From: JANQRA01 sp035550735
GTDB taxonomy: Bacteria; Actinomycetota; Acidimicrobiia; Spongiisociales; ZC4RG35
NCBI GenBank assembly: GCA_035550735.1
Contig: DASZOM010000033.1
Location: 1 to 64,000 of the forward strand
Direction: 5' to 3'
Length of the DNA: 64,000 nt
Shown: one piece after another, positions 36,301-44,024 of the stretch
Layout: each line of letters starts with the position of its first letter
How positions within the stretch are numbered: position 1 is the stretch's first letter
The notes under the pieces: generated by a model
The model's input: the letters and a program-made list of their open reading frames with translations, nothing else
Told to the model about the DNA's origin: nothing
Database searches by the model: none
Made by a program: the position numbers and the translations under genes

Positions 36301-37744
36301 GCTCGGCGAAGAGGTCGGAGGGATACCGGCCCGCCAGCATGTCCAGGGTCTCGTCGAAGACCGCCCGGCTCAGACCCGAGTAGGGGGCAGCTCGTCTGGC
36401 AACCTCGTAGAGACGATCGGCGGTGGTGTCGCCGGCGACCGCTTGGGCGACCAACTGCTGGCTCAGCACGTCAATCGGGTTGGCCGGGGTCTTGGTCGCC
36501 TCGACCTCACGACGACTCATACGGGAAGCGACCACCGTGGCGACCAGGAGGTCTCCTCGATACTTGGGGATGATCTTGGCACGCGAAATGCCGCCGACCT
36601 CATGTCCGGAGCGGCCCACCCTTTGCAGACCCGAGGCGACGGAGTGGGGAGACTCGATCTGGAGGACCAGGTCGACCGCTCCCATGTCGATGCCCAACTC
36701 CAGCGACGAGGTGGCCACAACCGCCTTCAAGGTGCCACGTTTCAGCGACTCCTCGATCTCGAGCCGCTGTTCACGGGCCACAGAGCCGTGATGAGCGCGG
36801 GCGATCTCCTCCCCGGCGAGGTTGTTGATCTCGGAGCAGACCCGTTCGGCGAGTCGCCGCGAGTTGGCGAACACGATGGTCGAGTTGTGCCTCTGGATCT
36901 GGTCGAGCAGCTCGGGATACACGGCAGGCCAGATGGAACGGGTGACGACCCGATCCGGGTCGAGCGGGTCGGGCTCCGCCGGCTCGTTCATGTCCTCCAC
37001 CGGCACCACGATCTCGAGCTCGAGCTCCCGGTCCTGAGCGACGTCGATGATGGTCACCGGGCGTGGGTGCCATTCGTCGTCCTCGACGGTGCCACCACCG
37101 AGGAACCGTCCGATGGTCTCCAACGGGCGTTGGGTGGCGGAGAGACCGATCCGTTGCGGAGGGGCATCCGCGATCTCCTCCAGCCGTTCCAGGGTGAGGG
37201 CGAGGTGGGCGCCTCTCTTGCTGCCCGCCACCGCGTGGACCTCGTCGACGATCACCCAGCGGACGGTGCGCAGCACCGATCTCACCGCCGAGGTGAGCAT
37301 CAGGTAGAGCGACTCCGGTGTCGTGATCAGGATGTCGGGTGGGTTGCGCTCCATCCGACGACGGTCCTCGGCCGGGGTGTCGCCCGTGCGGAGGAAGGTG
37401 GTGAGCTCGGGCAGCGGCTCCCCACCGAGACGCTCTGCGGCGTGTCTGATCCCGGCGAGCGGGGCGCGCAGGTTGCGGTCGACATCGTGGGCCAGCGCCT
37501 TGAGCGGGGACACATAGAGGACCCGGCACCTCTCCGCACGGTCGGGCACAGGCTCGGTGAGGAGTCGATCGAGGGTCCAGAGGAATGCAGCCAGCGTCTT
37601 GCCCGATCCGGTCGGAGCATGGATCAGGGTGTGATGGCCCTGGGCGATGGCAGGCCAGCCCTGCTCCTGGGCGACCGTGGGCTTCTGAAATGAGGCCTCG
37701 AACCAGGTGCGGGTGGCCGGGGAGAATGCCTCTGGAGAGCTCAC
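33371..37744 (-). CDS. lhr: Lhr-type ATP-dependent DNA helicase, long form
   Basis: A 1457-residue superfamily 2 helicase. Motif I APTGSGKT is at about residues 43-50, motif II VDEVH at about 165, motif III SATQRP, and motif VI QRVGRSGH; the Lhr-specific winged-helix and beta-barrel core follows to about residue 850. The C-terminal extension of the full-length mycobacterial and E. coli Lhr type completes it. Lhr unwinds RNA:DNA hybrids 3' to 5' and, in mycobacteria, is part of the DNA-damage response. GTG 37744 is preceded by TACCTT at exactly 6 nt. It is a single-gene unit convergent with the EamA gene. Confidence 0.93.
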   Translation of the reverse strand: MSSPEAFSPATRTWFEASFQKPTVAQEQGWPAIAQGHHTLIHAPTGSGKTLAAFLWTLDRLLTEPVPDRAERCRVLYVSPLKALAHDVDRNLRAPLAGIRHAAERLGGEPLPELTTFLRTGDTPAEDRRRMERNPPDILITTPESLYLMLTSAVRSVLRTVRWVIVDEVHAVAGSKRGAHLALTLERLEEIADAPPQRIGLSATQRPLETIGRFLGGGTVEDDEWHPRPVTIIDVAQDRELELEIVVPVEDMNEPAEPDPLDPDRVVTRSIWPAVYPELLDQIQRHNSTIVFANSRRLAERVCSEINNLAGEEIARAHHGSVAREQRLEIEESLKRGTLKAVVATSSLELGIDMGAVDLVLQIESPHSVASGLQRVGRSGHEVGGISRAKIIPKYRGDLLVATVVASRMSRREVEATKTPANPIDVLSQQLVAQAVAGDTTADRLYEVARRAAPYSGLSRAVFDETLDMLAGRYPSDLFAELRPRINWDRATGEVTARPGARQLAVTNVGTIPDRGLYRVTLPDGSRVGELDEEMVYESREGDVFLLGSSAWRISQITHDKVEVVPAPGESAAKTPFWHGDTLGRPLETGQAVGRFVRETSALGDDEAMERLRSEFGLNEFAARNLVAYLEEEREAAGALPTDQTVVVERFQDEIGDWRVVLLSPLGARIHAPWAMALRHRFRARYGSDVDAVWSDDGMAFRFPDSDDPPTADDLMVEPEEVEGLLIEHLADSALFAARFREAAGRALLLPRRRPGERTPLWLQRRRSADLLGVAKQFGSFPILLEVYREILQDDFDLPALQQVLGDIRSRRVRLVAVDTHSPSPFATSLLFSFVAAYMYEADTPLAERRAAALTLDRDLLRELLGEGELRELIDPEVVVAVELELQHLTDGRRARHPDAIHDLLRDLGPLSTVDIEVRSEGVSVTTALEQLLEARRVVEVVISGNRRWAAIEDLARLRDGLGVQPPAGVPHVFLEPVADPLGDVMGRYARTHGPFVADEAARALGLPVGVVETALTRLEQAGRVTQGAFRPGGQGREWVDETVLKRLKRRSLAVLRAEIEPVEPAALARFEVAWQGVGNTPPRGRSAMADALRKLTGAPIPASTLERDVLAARIGDAGTHLDELMLSGDLVWVGSGHLGTRDGKVALFPRESLPTLWAGPDPSYQPDPVGEAILDALGSQGASFFADIYRETGGGDPETALDALWELVWSGYVTNDTFSPVRAYVSRRKTRSGGRPSLSSRFPAHAQGRWSLTEHLARTPATETERHAAWAELLLDRHGVVTRSTVLAEGLPGGFSALYAVYSHLEDTGRIRRGYFVEGLGGSQFALPGAVDRLRSETEPEIAVLAATDPANPYGAVLPWPDLEDTRLARDAGAYVLLHGGRLIGYLDKGRRGLTLLDTTPDRFGEVSGALATVAGRHRRLTLATVNGDPAPTSPLASALREWGFAAAPRGLTYRG

Positions 37745-37750
37745 AGTGGG

Positions 37751-37756
37751 AAGGTA
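37751..37756 (-). promoter_or_regulatory. -10-like hexamer TACCTT, 6 nt before lhr start
   Basis: On the minus strand, TACCTT, six bases, then GTG at 37744. No Shine-Dalgarno site is visible. Confidence 0.5.
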
Positions 37757-37876
37757 TCAGGGGCGGGTGACAAGGTCTCCGACACAACGAGAGCTATCCC
37801 AGGCAGCGATGCCAACCGGCACCGGGCCTGGTGCGTGTTAGGAGGAAGGACGAAGCGAAGCTCGGAGGTGATGAGC

Positions 37877-38113
37877 ATGTCCAGGTCCGACAGGCAGAGG
37901 TCCGGGATAGGCGAAGAGGTGTTGTTCGAGGAGTACATGCTCCGTCGTGCCGCACGGTCGCGAATCGAGACGGAGCGGGAGACCAGCGACGCCGTCGCCC
38001 TGGCTCTGGACGCCGGCGTCTCCTGGGCTCGGATCGCACAGCTCCTCGGCGTGTCGGTGACCATCGCCAAGAGTCGCTACGCGGCATCTGAGGAACGAGC
38101 AATGGGGGCATAG
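37877..38113 (+). CDS. Small helix-turn-helix protein
   Basis: A 78-residue basic protein. Residues about 45-68 (SWARIAQLLGVSVTIAKSRY) form a sigma-region-4-like or Trp-repressor-like helix-turn-helix. The preceding part is a charged helix (FEEYMLRRAARSRIETE). ATG 37877 has GGAGG 8 nt upstream and is preferred over ATG 37871 or the far upstream TTG. It is probably a small DNA-binding regulator. It converges on the DUF222/HNH gene across a perfect hairpin and may regulate a neighbour; there is no direct evidence for that. Confidence 0.72.
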   Translation: MSRSDRQRSGIGEEVLFEEYMLRRAARSRIETERETSDAVALALDAGVSWARIAQLLGVSVTIAKSRYAASEERAMGA

Positions 38114-38129
38114 AGGGGGACCAGGATCC

Positions 38130-38152
38130 GGGGTGAGTGGGTGGCTCACCCC
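38130..38152. terminator. Hairpin between convergent HTH and DUF222/HNH genes
   Basis: GGGGTGAG and CTCACCCC form a perfect 8-bp stem around TGGGTGG. It lies 16 bases after the HTH stop, and the minus-strand HNH stop codon (38146-38148) is inside the right arm. T-runs are short on both sides, so strength is uncertain. Confidence 0.55.
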
Positions 38153-39204
38153 TTGGTTCGTCGCCGGCGTCTCCGATACCCGTTCCCGAGGTGCTCCACG
38201 GTGTGGATGTCGCACCAGTTTGCGGGGCGCTCGCAGCCGGCCGCCTGGCAATGACGGTCCCGGGCGATGATTGCCTTCCGTTGGGCACTGGTCCATACCC
38301 GCGTCTTGCGACCGACGTCGAGGACCTCGGAGTCACCGTCGAGGAAGATGCGGGTGATCGAGCAGTCACAAGCCAGCATGCGAAGCGTGTCGATGTCGAC
38401 GATGGCACCCCCGTAGAAGGTCTCGTGAGTCCCTCCGGCGTGGCCCTCCAGTGCCGCGAAGTCGGTGAGCATCACAAGGTGTGGTTTCTCTCCGGTGACT
38501 GAGGGCGGGTTGGCATGGTCGAGCCAATCCCTCGCCAGATCTTCGAGAGCGTCATGCCGTCTCTGTCGGGGAGTACGCGTGTCGCCATCCGCAGGTGGTG
38601 GCATCAACGCACGCAGCGCCGCTTCGAATGCCTCGCCGGCGGTCTGGGTGAGCCACCCATCGACCCGTCGCATCCCGCCGGTCGTTTTGGACAGTGAGAG
38701 GCCGCGACGCTCGAGCTGGGTGGCGAGGTCGATGTCACCCGGCCCGTCCACGGACTGGCGCCAGTACTCCAACGCCCTGGCGGTGTCCGACACGGAGAGG
38801 CCCTCAGTGATGGCAACCAACCGTTCCTCGGCTCCGGGATAAGCGTCGGGGACGCCTTCGGCGGCCCGGAAGAGAAGGTCGGCCTGGTCCGTCGAGATCC
38901 TTCCGTCGGCCCACGCCGCGTGGGCCGTCGGGGCCTTCTCGATCGCCTGGCCACGGGAGACCACGTGTTTTGCGAGTCCTGTGGACATCCGACCCAACGA
39001 GGCAAGCATCGCGGTCGGGGATGGGTGACCCAGCTGGTGATGACCGCCCCGGTCCGCCATGTTCCTGGTCTTACGGGCGATCAGGACGTCTACCTGCTGA
39101 CGGGCGAATGCCAGCTCCCCGATGTCCGCCGCCAATTGCTCCGTCGACAGTTGTTCGTCGGAGACCCCAATCATCTCGTCGAGCGCCGAACGGATCGCAC
39201 TCAT
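38146..39204 (-). CDS. DUF222 protein with truncated HNH nuclease domain
   Basis: A 352-residue protein. The DUF222 region covers about residues 1-250 and is followed by the start of an HNH domain: ARDRHCQAAGCERPANWCDIHTVEH at about 310-338. In the actinobacterial DUF222/HNH family, the sequence continues with a Gly-Gly-x-Thr turn and a second half carrying Asn and paired His (N...CxxHH). Here the frame ends 14 residues later in an Arg-rich tail, so the second half of the metal and catalytic site is missing. The ATG has GGGGAG 6 nt upstream. It is either a nuclease-dead remnant or a decayed gene. Confidence 0.8.
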   Translation of the reverse strand: MSAIRSALDEMIGVSDEQLSTEQLAADIGELAFARQQVDVLIARKTRNMADRGGHHQLGHPSPTAMLASLGRMSTGLAKHVVSRGQAIEKAPTAHAAWADGRISTDQADLLFRAAEGVPDAYPGAEERLVAITEGLSVSDTARALEYWRQSVDGPGDIDLATQLERRGLSLSKTTGGMRRVDGWLTQTAGEAFEAALRALMPPPADGDTRTPRQRRHDALEDLARDWLDHANPPSVTGEKPHLVMLTDFAALEGHAGGTHETFYGGAIVDIDTLRMLACDCSITRIFLDGDSEVLDVGRKTRVWTSAQRKAIIARDRHCQAAGCERPANWCDIHTVEHLGNGYRRRRRRTKG

Positions 39205-39342
39205 CTTCCACTCCCCATGTCATCCGACCCTACGGGCCGTCGGTGACAGATTCCTCTTTCAACCCCGCCTCGATCTGAACGTACGACCCGGCTGTGACAA
39301 GAATCGGGTTTGGGCACGACGATCCTCGATACCCTCGCCGTC

Positions 39343-39648
39343 GTGGACCATTTCATTCTCTTCTACGACGTCGTCGACGATTACGTGGAGCGACGTGGGG
39401 CATTCCGCGGGCTGCACCTCGCCCATGCCACGGAATCTGCCGGGCGAGGCGAGCTCCGGTTGGGAGGTGCCTATGCCGACCCAGTCGACGGCGCCGTCCT
39501 CGTGTTCCGATGCAACGACGAGGCGACGGTGCGTGCCTTCGCCGAAGCCGATCCATACGTTCGCAATGGGCTCGTGAAGAGTTGGCACATCCGCCGCTGG
39601 AGCGTGGTGGTCGGGGCCGACTACGAGGGGACTGTGCCTACGGGCTGA
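39343..39648 (+). CDS. YciI-like (YCII-domain) protein
   Basis: A 101-residue protein with the dimeric alpha+beta barrel pattern of YciI proteins: FILFYDVVDDYVERRGAFRG, then HLAHATESAGRGELRLGGAY, and ADPYVRNGLVKSW, which includes the usual DPY. YciI members have a His-Asp pair proposed to catalyse small-molecule hydrolysis or isomerisation. GTG 39343 matches the usual N-terminus and is preceded by TACCCT at 7 nt; the TTG at 39310 adds 11 residues of non-family sequence. It stands alone. The 185 bases after it hold nothing I recognise. Confidence 0.8.
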   Translation: MDHFILFYDVVDDYVERRGAFRGLHLAHATESAGRGELRLGGAYADPVDGAVLVFRCNDEATVRAFAEADPYVRNGLVKSWHIRRWSVVVGADYEGTVPTG

Positions 39649-39833
39649 AGTGAGCCGGAGATGACGGTGCCTTTTCTCCCGAGGGCCGCTTTGCAGCTGA
39701 GCTCGGGTATCGCACACCACCACCGATCAGTGCAGAGACCGAGATCGTGGTCATCCACATCGACACACGGGTTGGCACGGCGTCGATCATCCCCGGATCC
39801 CTGACGAGAAACCGCTTCGGTGAGCGTCGCGAC

Positions 39834-40421
39834 TCAGGCGCTGAGCTCGAGCGGGAGAGCGTCGACGGCGGCGAGATCGAGGAAGATGGCGACCACGGCC
39901 GGATCGAACTGGGTTCCGGAGTTCTTGCGGATCTCGTGCACGGCGAAGTCGACAGGGAGTGCCGGCTGGTAGGCCCGCTTCGAGGTCATCGCATCGAATG
40001 CATCGGCAACCAGCACGATTCGGCTCAGGATCGGAATGGCATCGCCGGCGAGCCCGAAGGGATAGCCGAAACCGTCGAAGCGCTCATGGTGATAGAGGAT
40101 GGCCTCGGCGATCTTGGGGTCGAGACGGTTGCGGGTCATGGCGAACCCGAGCTCGGGATGCCGCTCCATCAGATCTCGCTCGTTCTGGTCGAGCGGGCCC
40201 GGCTTGCCCAGGATCCCGGGGTCCATATGGATCTTTCCGACGTCGTGGAGTATCCCTGCCAGGGCTAGGCGGTCGAGGTCGCTGGCACCCAGGCCGATGC
40301 CGCGCCCCAGGTTGACGGCGAGGTTGGAGACGCGATGGACGTGGCCATGCAGGTCCTCGATGACGTCTTCCATCACACGGATGAGAAAGTCGTCGGGAAG
40401 ATCTCTCATATCCGAAACCAC
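39834..40421 (-). CDS. HD-GYP domain phosphodiesterase-like protein
   Basis: A 195-residue protein of one HD-GYP domain. HDVGKIHMDPGILGKPG contains the HD pair, followed by HPELGF, then YHHERFDGFGYPFGL (HHE.xDGxGYP) and ADAFDAMTSKRAYQ. GYP is represented by GYPFGL. These residues bind two or three metals and hydrolyse c-di-GMP in active members. No receiver or sensor domain is fused. GTG 40421 is used; ATG 40409 is possible and would leave an inverted repeat in the leader. It is a stand-alone gene. Confidence 0.87.
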   Translation of the reverse strand: MVSDMRDLPDDFLIRVMEDVIEDLHGHVHRVSNLAVNLGRGIGLGASDLDRLALAGILHDVGKIHMDPGILGKPGPLDQNERDLMERHPELGFAMTRNRLDPKIAEAILYHHERFDGFGYPFGLAGDAIPILSRIVLVADAFDAMTSKRAYQPALPVDFAVHEIRKNSGTQFDPAVVAIFLDLAAVDALPLELSA

Positions 40422-40449
40422 CTGGGGGAGTGTCGTCTCGACCCCCAGG
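40421..40449 (-). promoter_or_regulatory. 8-bp inverted repeat over the HD-GYP start, with adjacent DnaA-box match
   Basis: CCTGGGGG and CCCCCAGG are separated by 13 bases at the start of the HD-GYP gene. A perfect DnaA-box-like TTATCCACA (minus strand) is at 40452-40460. The repeat could be an operator or a leader hairpin that covers the start. A single DnaA box is weak evidence. The rest of the gap to 40562 holds nothing I recognise. Confidence 0.35.
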
Positions 40450-40562
40450 TCTGTGGATAAGTCGACCGTCTCATTTGGATTTCCCGCTCCAAGGCTCTCA
40501 GGTAAACGATTTCGGGCCCGATTTCGATACGGCGCCAGTCGCGGCCTCCAAGGAGGCGGGAG

Positions 40563-41348
40563 TCAGTCGCGTGTGCTGAGACGCTCCACGTACGAGGTGA
40601 CCGCGGTGTCGTGCTCCGGTGTGGTGTGGGCGATCGCCTGAAGCGCTGCGGAGAGCTCGAGGAAACCGTCGAGGTCCATGCTGCGGGCCAGGCGGAGGAG
40701 TCGCTTGGTCATGGTCACCGCCGGTCTCGATTTCGAAGCGATGTCCCGGGCGAGCTCCATCACCCTCTGCTCCAACTTCTCCTCGGGCACCACCTCGAGC
40801 AGGATGCCGTAGGACTCCGCCTCGGCGGCGGTGATGAAACGTGCGGTGAGCGCCAGCTCGGTTGCCCGCTGCCAACCCACCACCCGGGGGAGCAGCCATG
40901 CCCCGCCGTCACCGGGCAGGATCCCGATGTCGATGAAGGTGTGGGCGAAGCGGGCATTTCGAGACCCGAGCCGGAGGTCACATCCGAGGACGAGGTCGAA
41001 CCCGGCTCCGACCGCGGGCCCGTTCACGGAGGCGATCGTGATCAGATCGGTCGTGGCCAGGAACCTGGTGAGTTGCTGGATGGTGTCCCGGTACTTCTCG
41101 GTCATCTCGACAGGGGCGCCGGAGAAGAGACCCTCCCTGGCTGCCATGTCCTTGACGTTGCCGCCGGCCGAGAAAGCCGGTCCCTCGGCATCGATGACGA
41201 CCACACCCACCTCTGGGCTCTCCTCGGCGTCGCTCAGTGCGTCGAGGAAGTCCTCCAGCATCTCCTCCCCGGTGATGGCGTTGCGGATCTCGGGGGCAGC
41301 CAGGGTGATCCGGGCCACGCCTCCCTCGGCTCGCGTCTCGATGCTCAA
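40563..41348 (-). CDS. Enoyl-CoA hydratase/isomerase family protein
   Basis: A 261-residue crotonase-fold protein. The oxyanion-hole segments are GPAFSAGGNVKDMA at about residues 55-70 and NGPAVGAGFDLVLGCDLRL at about 105-125; the catalytic-Glu position falls in GILPGDGGAWLLPR. The second catalytic Glu of true hydratases is replaced near GDGG, so isomerase or hydrolase activity is also possible. The TTG at 41348 overlaps the btpA stop as TTGA. It is the last gene of a three-gene leaderless operon (TIGR03084, btpA-like, this). Confidence 0.88.
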   Translation of the reverse strand: MSIETRAEGGVARITLAAPEIRNAITGEEMLEDFLDALSDAEESPEVGVVVIDAEGPAFSAGGNVKDMAAREGLFSGAPVEMTEKYRDTIQQLTRFLATTDLITIASVNGPAVGAGFDLVLGCDLRLGSRNARFAHTFIDIGILPGDGGAWLLPRVVGWQRATELALTARFITAAEAESYGILLEVVPEEKLEQRVMELARDIASKSRPAVTMTKRLLRLARSMDLDGFLELSAALQAIAHTTPEHDTAVTSYVERLSTRD

Positions 41349-42136
41349 ACCAGGCCCCTTTCGGCGGCATGCTCCACGAATGCCTTGGCACGAAGCGGAT
41401 CGGGTCTGTTCCCTGCCTTGCCGTCGACCTCGATCGCCGACCCGACGATGACGGTGCCGGCAACCGAGAGGAGACGATCCAGGTTGTCCGCCGTCGCCCC
41501 GGAGCCGATCACGACCCGCGTGCCCGGTGAGACCGCCTTGGAGATGACGCCGGCCTGCTCCAGGTCGACCATCGACCCGGTTCCGGGCCCGGAGACGATG
41601 ACGGCGTCCGCCATGCCTCGCTCCACCGTGTCCATGGCAGCCTGGGCCGGCTCGAGCCCGGGGGGTGCGACCGCGTGCTTGACCATTACGTCTGCCCACA
41701 CCTCCACTTCGGGACAGAGCCTGGCTCGGGTGCGCTGCACCTCGTCGGCGCGGCCGGTGATCTGCCCTTGATCGGTGTACATCGTCCCGGTGAGGACGTT
41801 CACCCGGATGAAGGAGGCCTTGGTGGCGGCAGCGAGCGCCAGGGCGGCGATGGCGTCGTTGCGGAGGACGTTGACCCCCACCGGGAGGCCGGTCTCCATG
41901 ACCGCGCCGACGGCGACGGTCATGGCGGCGACGGTCTCGAGGGGCACTCGGTCGCGATGGAAGGGCACGTCACCGAAGTTCTCCACCAGGAGAGCCGGGA
42001 ACCCGGCGCCCGTCAGGACGGCGGCATCCTCGGTGGCGGTGTTGACCACCTCGTCGATCGACCCGCCGAAGCGCGGTGAACCAGGCAGGGGAAGGAGATG
42101 GACCATGCCTACGAGCCTGGGGAGGCTCGAGGTCAC
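41345..42136 (-). CDS. BtpA/SgcQ family TIM-barrel protein
   Basis: A 263-residue protein. The N-terminus LVGMVHLLPLPGSP and the segments DAAVLTGAGFPALLVENFGDVPF, VNVLTGTMYTDQG and VIVSGPGTGS are typical of BtpA/SgcQ. The family is named from a cyanobacterial protein required for photosystem I stability but is widespread in non-phototrophs, where its role is unknown. GTG 42136 overlaps the stop of the TIGR03084 gene as GTGA. It sits in an operon with that protein and an enoyl-CoA hydratase, a combination that might point to acyl-CoA or aromatic catabolism (inference). Confidence 0.88.
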   Translation of the reverse strand: MTSSLPRLVGMVHLLPLPGSPRFGGSIDEVVNTATEDAAVLTGAGFPALLVENFGDVPFHRDRVPLETVAAMTVAVGAVMETGLPVGVNVLRNDAIAALALAAATKASFIRVNVLTGTMYTDQGQITGRADEVQRTRARLCPEVEVWADVMVKHAVAPPGLEPAQAAMDTVERGMADAVIVSGPGTGSMVDLEQAGVISKAVSPGTRVVIGSGATADNLDRLLSVAGTVIVGSAIEVDGKAGNRPDPLRAKAFVEHAAERGLV

Positions 42137-42864
42137 AGGAAGGTCTGGGCCAGCCGGATCGCCTTCTCGGCGTGCTCGCCTTGGACCTTGAGACGGGTGT
42201 CCTTCGGGTCGGTGCGTCGGACCGCCAGCCGCGCCCAGTCGGAGGCGGAGCCCTTGATCAGCTGGTCGGTGTCCGCCGGCCCGTACACCCACTTGGCATA
42301 GCCGGGCCCGATGACCTCGATGCGGATGGGCTCGTAGTGCTCGCCGGCCTGCTTGAAGGCGTAGGGGAGGGTCTTCCATCCGAACCAGCAGACATGCCGG
42401 ATGCGAGGTGTGTCCTCGACCTCGATGCCGAGAGTCTGGTAGATGTCGAGGCCATGCATCCACGTCTCGGTGAGCCGGAAGGTGGCGAAGGTCCGGGCGC
42501 TCATGTCACCGGCGATCCAGGGGAGACGCTCCTCGGCGTTCATGTGGGAGAGGGGCTCGACGACCTTGGCCCGGCCTCCCCGCCACCACTCGATGACGTC
42601 CTGTGGCCGCATCTTGCGCCCTCGCTTCACCGGCTCCTGACGCAACGGCTCGATGTCGTTGGCCGCCTGCCACTTCTTGATGCGGGCTCCGTCGCCGATG
42701 GCATCGGCTCCGAGATCCTCGAAATCGGCGAGGTGGGCGATGGTGTCACGCACCGTCCACGGCTTGTTCGGCGTGACCAGGTCCCAGACCTTGATGGGGA
42801 TCCTCTGCAGGGACTGGTCGAGGAACTGCTGCTCGGCTACTAGGTCGGAGAGGATGTCGCGCAC
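42133..42864 (-). CDS. TIGR03084-type DinB-like metal-binding protein
   Basis: A 243-residue protein. Its N-terminal four-helix bundle carries His at DTIAHLADFEDLGAD and in ETWMHGLDIYQTL, the positions that bind metal in the DinB/mycothiol-dependent maleylpyruvate isomerase superfamily; the extended C-terminal half (HVCWFGWKTLPYAF) is typical of TIGR03084 proteins. Function is not established; relatives use mycothiol as cofactor. The GTG is preceded by TAGAAT at exactly 6 nt, so the operon is expected to be leaderless. Confidence 0.82.
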   Translation of the reverse strand: MRDILSDLVAEQQFLDQSLQRIPIKVWDLVTPNKPWTVRDTIAHLADFEDLGADAIGDGARIKKWQAANDIEPLRQEPVKRGRKMRPQDVIEWWRGGRAKVVEPLSHMNAEERLPWIAGDMSARTFATFRLTETWMHGLDIYQTLGIEVEDTPRIRHVCWFGWKTLPYAFKQAGEHYEPIRIEVIGPGYAKWVYGPADTDQLIKGSASDWARLAVRRTDPKDTRLKVQGEHAEKAIRLAQTFL

Positions 42865-42870
42865 CGGGCA

Positions 42871-42876
42871 ATTCTA
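42871..42876 (-). promoter_or_regulatory. -10-like hexamer TAGAAT, 6 nt before operon start
   Basis: On the minus strand, TAGAAT, six bases, then GTG at 42864. It would drive the TIGR03084, btpA-like and enoyl-CoA hydratase operon. Confidence 0.55.
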
Positions 42877-42913
42877 GCCGGGGACGCGGCAAAACGACCA
42901 AGGCGAAACCGTC

Positions 42914-43999
42914 CTACCAGGGTCTTTCTGCCTGCTCCTCGCCCATGTGGGCCGGGATTTCGGTGGTCTCGGGAAGACTCGCCAGGTCATTGAGCCGGTC
43001 CACGAGCTGACGGAGCCTCCCGAACTGACGCCGATCGAAGTGGAAGGTGATTCGCTCCTTGTCCAGGGCGTCGTCGTCCTCGACCTCGGCCGAATTCGGC
43101 TCGGTTCGCTCGATCTCACCCTCGACGACGATGTCGGCGAACTCCTCGTTCAGCTCGGCCAACTCGGCGTCGTTTGGAGCCTGACGCAACCTGAGGATGA
43201 GCCGTCCTGCCGTGTATCGCTGGGAGTGGTAGTTCGAGTAGAAGCGGAGGATGTGCTGGCATGCCTCCTCAGGATCGTTGGTGTGGAGGAAGAGACTCAT
43301 GTCGGAGTCGGCGATCATCCCGTTCCCGAGCAGATACGTCCGCACGAAGTCGATGAGCGGGCCCCAGTACTCGGTGCCCGGGGCCTCCATCAGGACGATC
43401 GGGTGGAGATCGGACTTGCCGGTCTGGATCAGGGTGATCAGCTCGAATGCCTCGTCGAGCGTGCCGAAGCCGCCGGGGAGGATGGTGAACGCATGCGACT
43501 CCTTGACGAAGGCGAGCTTGCGGGTGAAGAAGTACTTGAAGTTCACCGTCCTCGCCTCCGCCACGTAAGCGTTGGCGTTGGCCTCGAAGGGAAGGCGGAT
43601 GTTCACACCGTAGGAGTCACCGATACCGGCTCCCTTGTTCCCTGCCTCCATGATGCCCGGACCCGCTCCGGTGATCACCCCCCAGCCGTGGTTGGCCATC
43701 CTGGAGGCGAAGCCCGCGGTGAGGATGTAGTTGGGGTTGTCCTCGGCGATCCGGGCGGATCCGTAGATGGTCACCTTGGGCTCGTCGTGCCTGCTGAAGA
43801 CGAGTGTGGAGTAGCGCATCTCCTTCAACGCGGTGTTGATCAGCTTGAGGTCGGCGCGGGTGGCACCGTCCCGCTGCAGTTTGAGCGCGGTGACCATCAA
43901 CTCCTCGATGAGGTCGTTGTTCTCGCTGTGCTCCGAGGCATCGGCCACCAGGCTGCGCAGCCGCCGGTCGAGCTCCTCGTTCCCCAAGTCGTAGGGCAT
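42914..43999 (-). CDS. LOG-family (TIGR00730-like) Rossmann-fold protein, long form
   Basis: A 361-residue protein. The LOG/lysine-decarboxylase-like core has the motif PGGFGTLDE at about residues 173-181, with GAGPGIMEAGNKGAG upstream. The N-terminal 90 residues and C-terminal tail make it the long actinobacterial form rather than the 190-residue LOG cytokinin-producing enzyme. LOG proteins release free bases from nucleoside monophosphates; the long forms are uncharacterised. ATG 43999 is preferred, as the frame further upstream reads into the AAA gene. It lies 25 bases downstream of the AAA gene, probably in one operon with the AAA/VWA pair. Confidence 0.85.
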   Translation of the reverse strand: MPYDLGNEELDRRLRSLVADASEHSENNDLIEELMVTALKLQRDGATRADLKLINTALKEMRYSTLVFSRHDEPKVTIYGSARIAEDNPNYILTAGFASRMANHGWGVITGAGPGIMEAGNKGAGIGDSYGVNIRLPFEANANAYVAEARTVNFKYFFTRKLAFVKESHAFTILPGGFGTLDEAFELITLIQTGKSDLHPIVLMEAPGTEYWGPLIDFVRTYLLGNGMIADSDMSLFLHTNDPEEACQHILRFYSNYHSQRYTAGRLILRLRQAPNDAELAELNEEFADIVVEGEIERTEPNSAEVEDDDALDKERITFHFDRRQFGRLRQLVDRLNDLASLPETTEIPAHMGEEQAERPW

Positions 44000-44024
44000 C
44001 CGAAGTGGAGGGTAACGGGCGGGG

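Noticed and set aside
36443..37693. Long plus-strand open frame opposite lhr
   Set aside because: Its composition follows the GC-rich antisense of a clear helicase gene; no domain or start signal is seen.
37794..38408. Alternative minus-strand frame as continuation of the HNH domain
   Set aside because: It contains no N..CxxHH segment, so a simple frameshift does not restore the nuclease.
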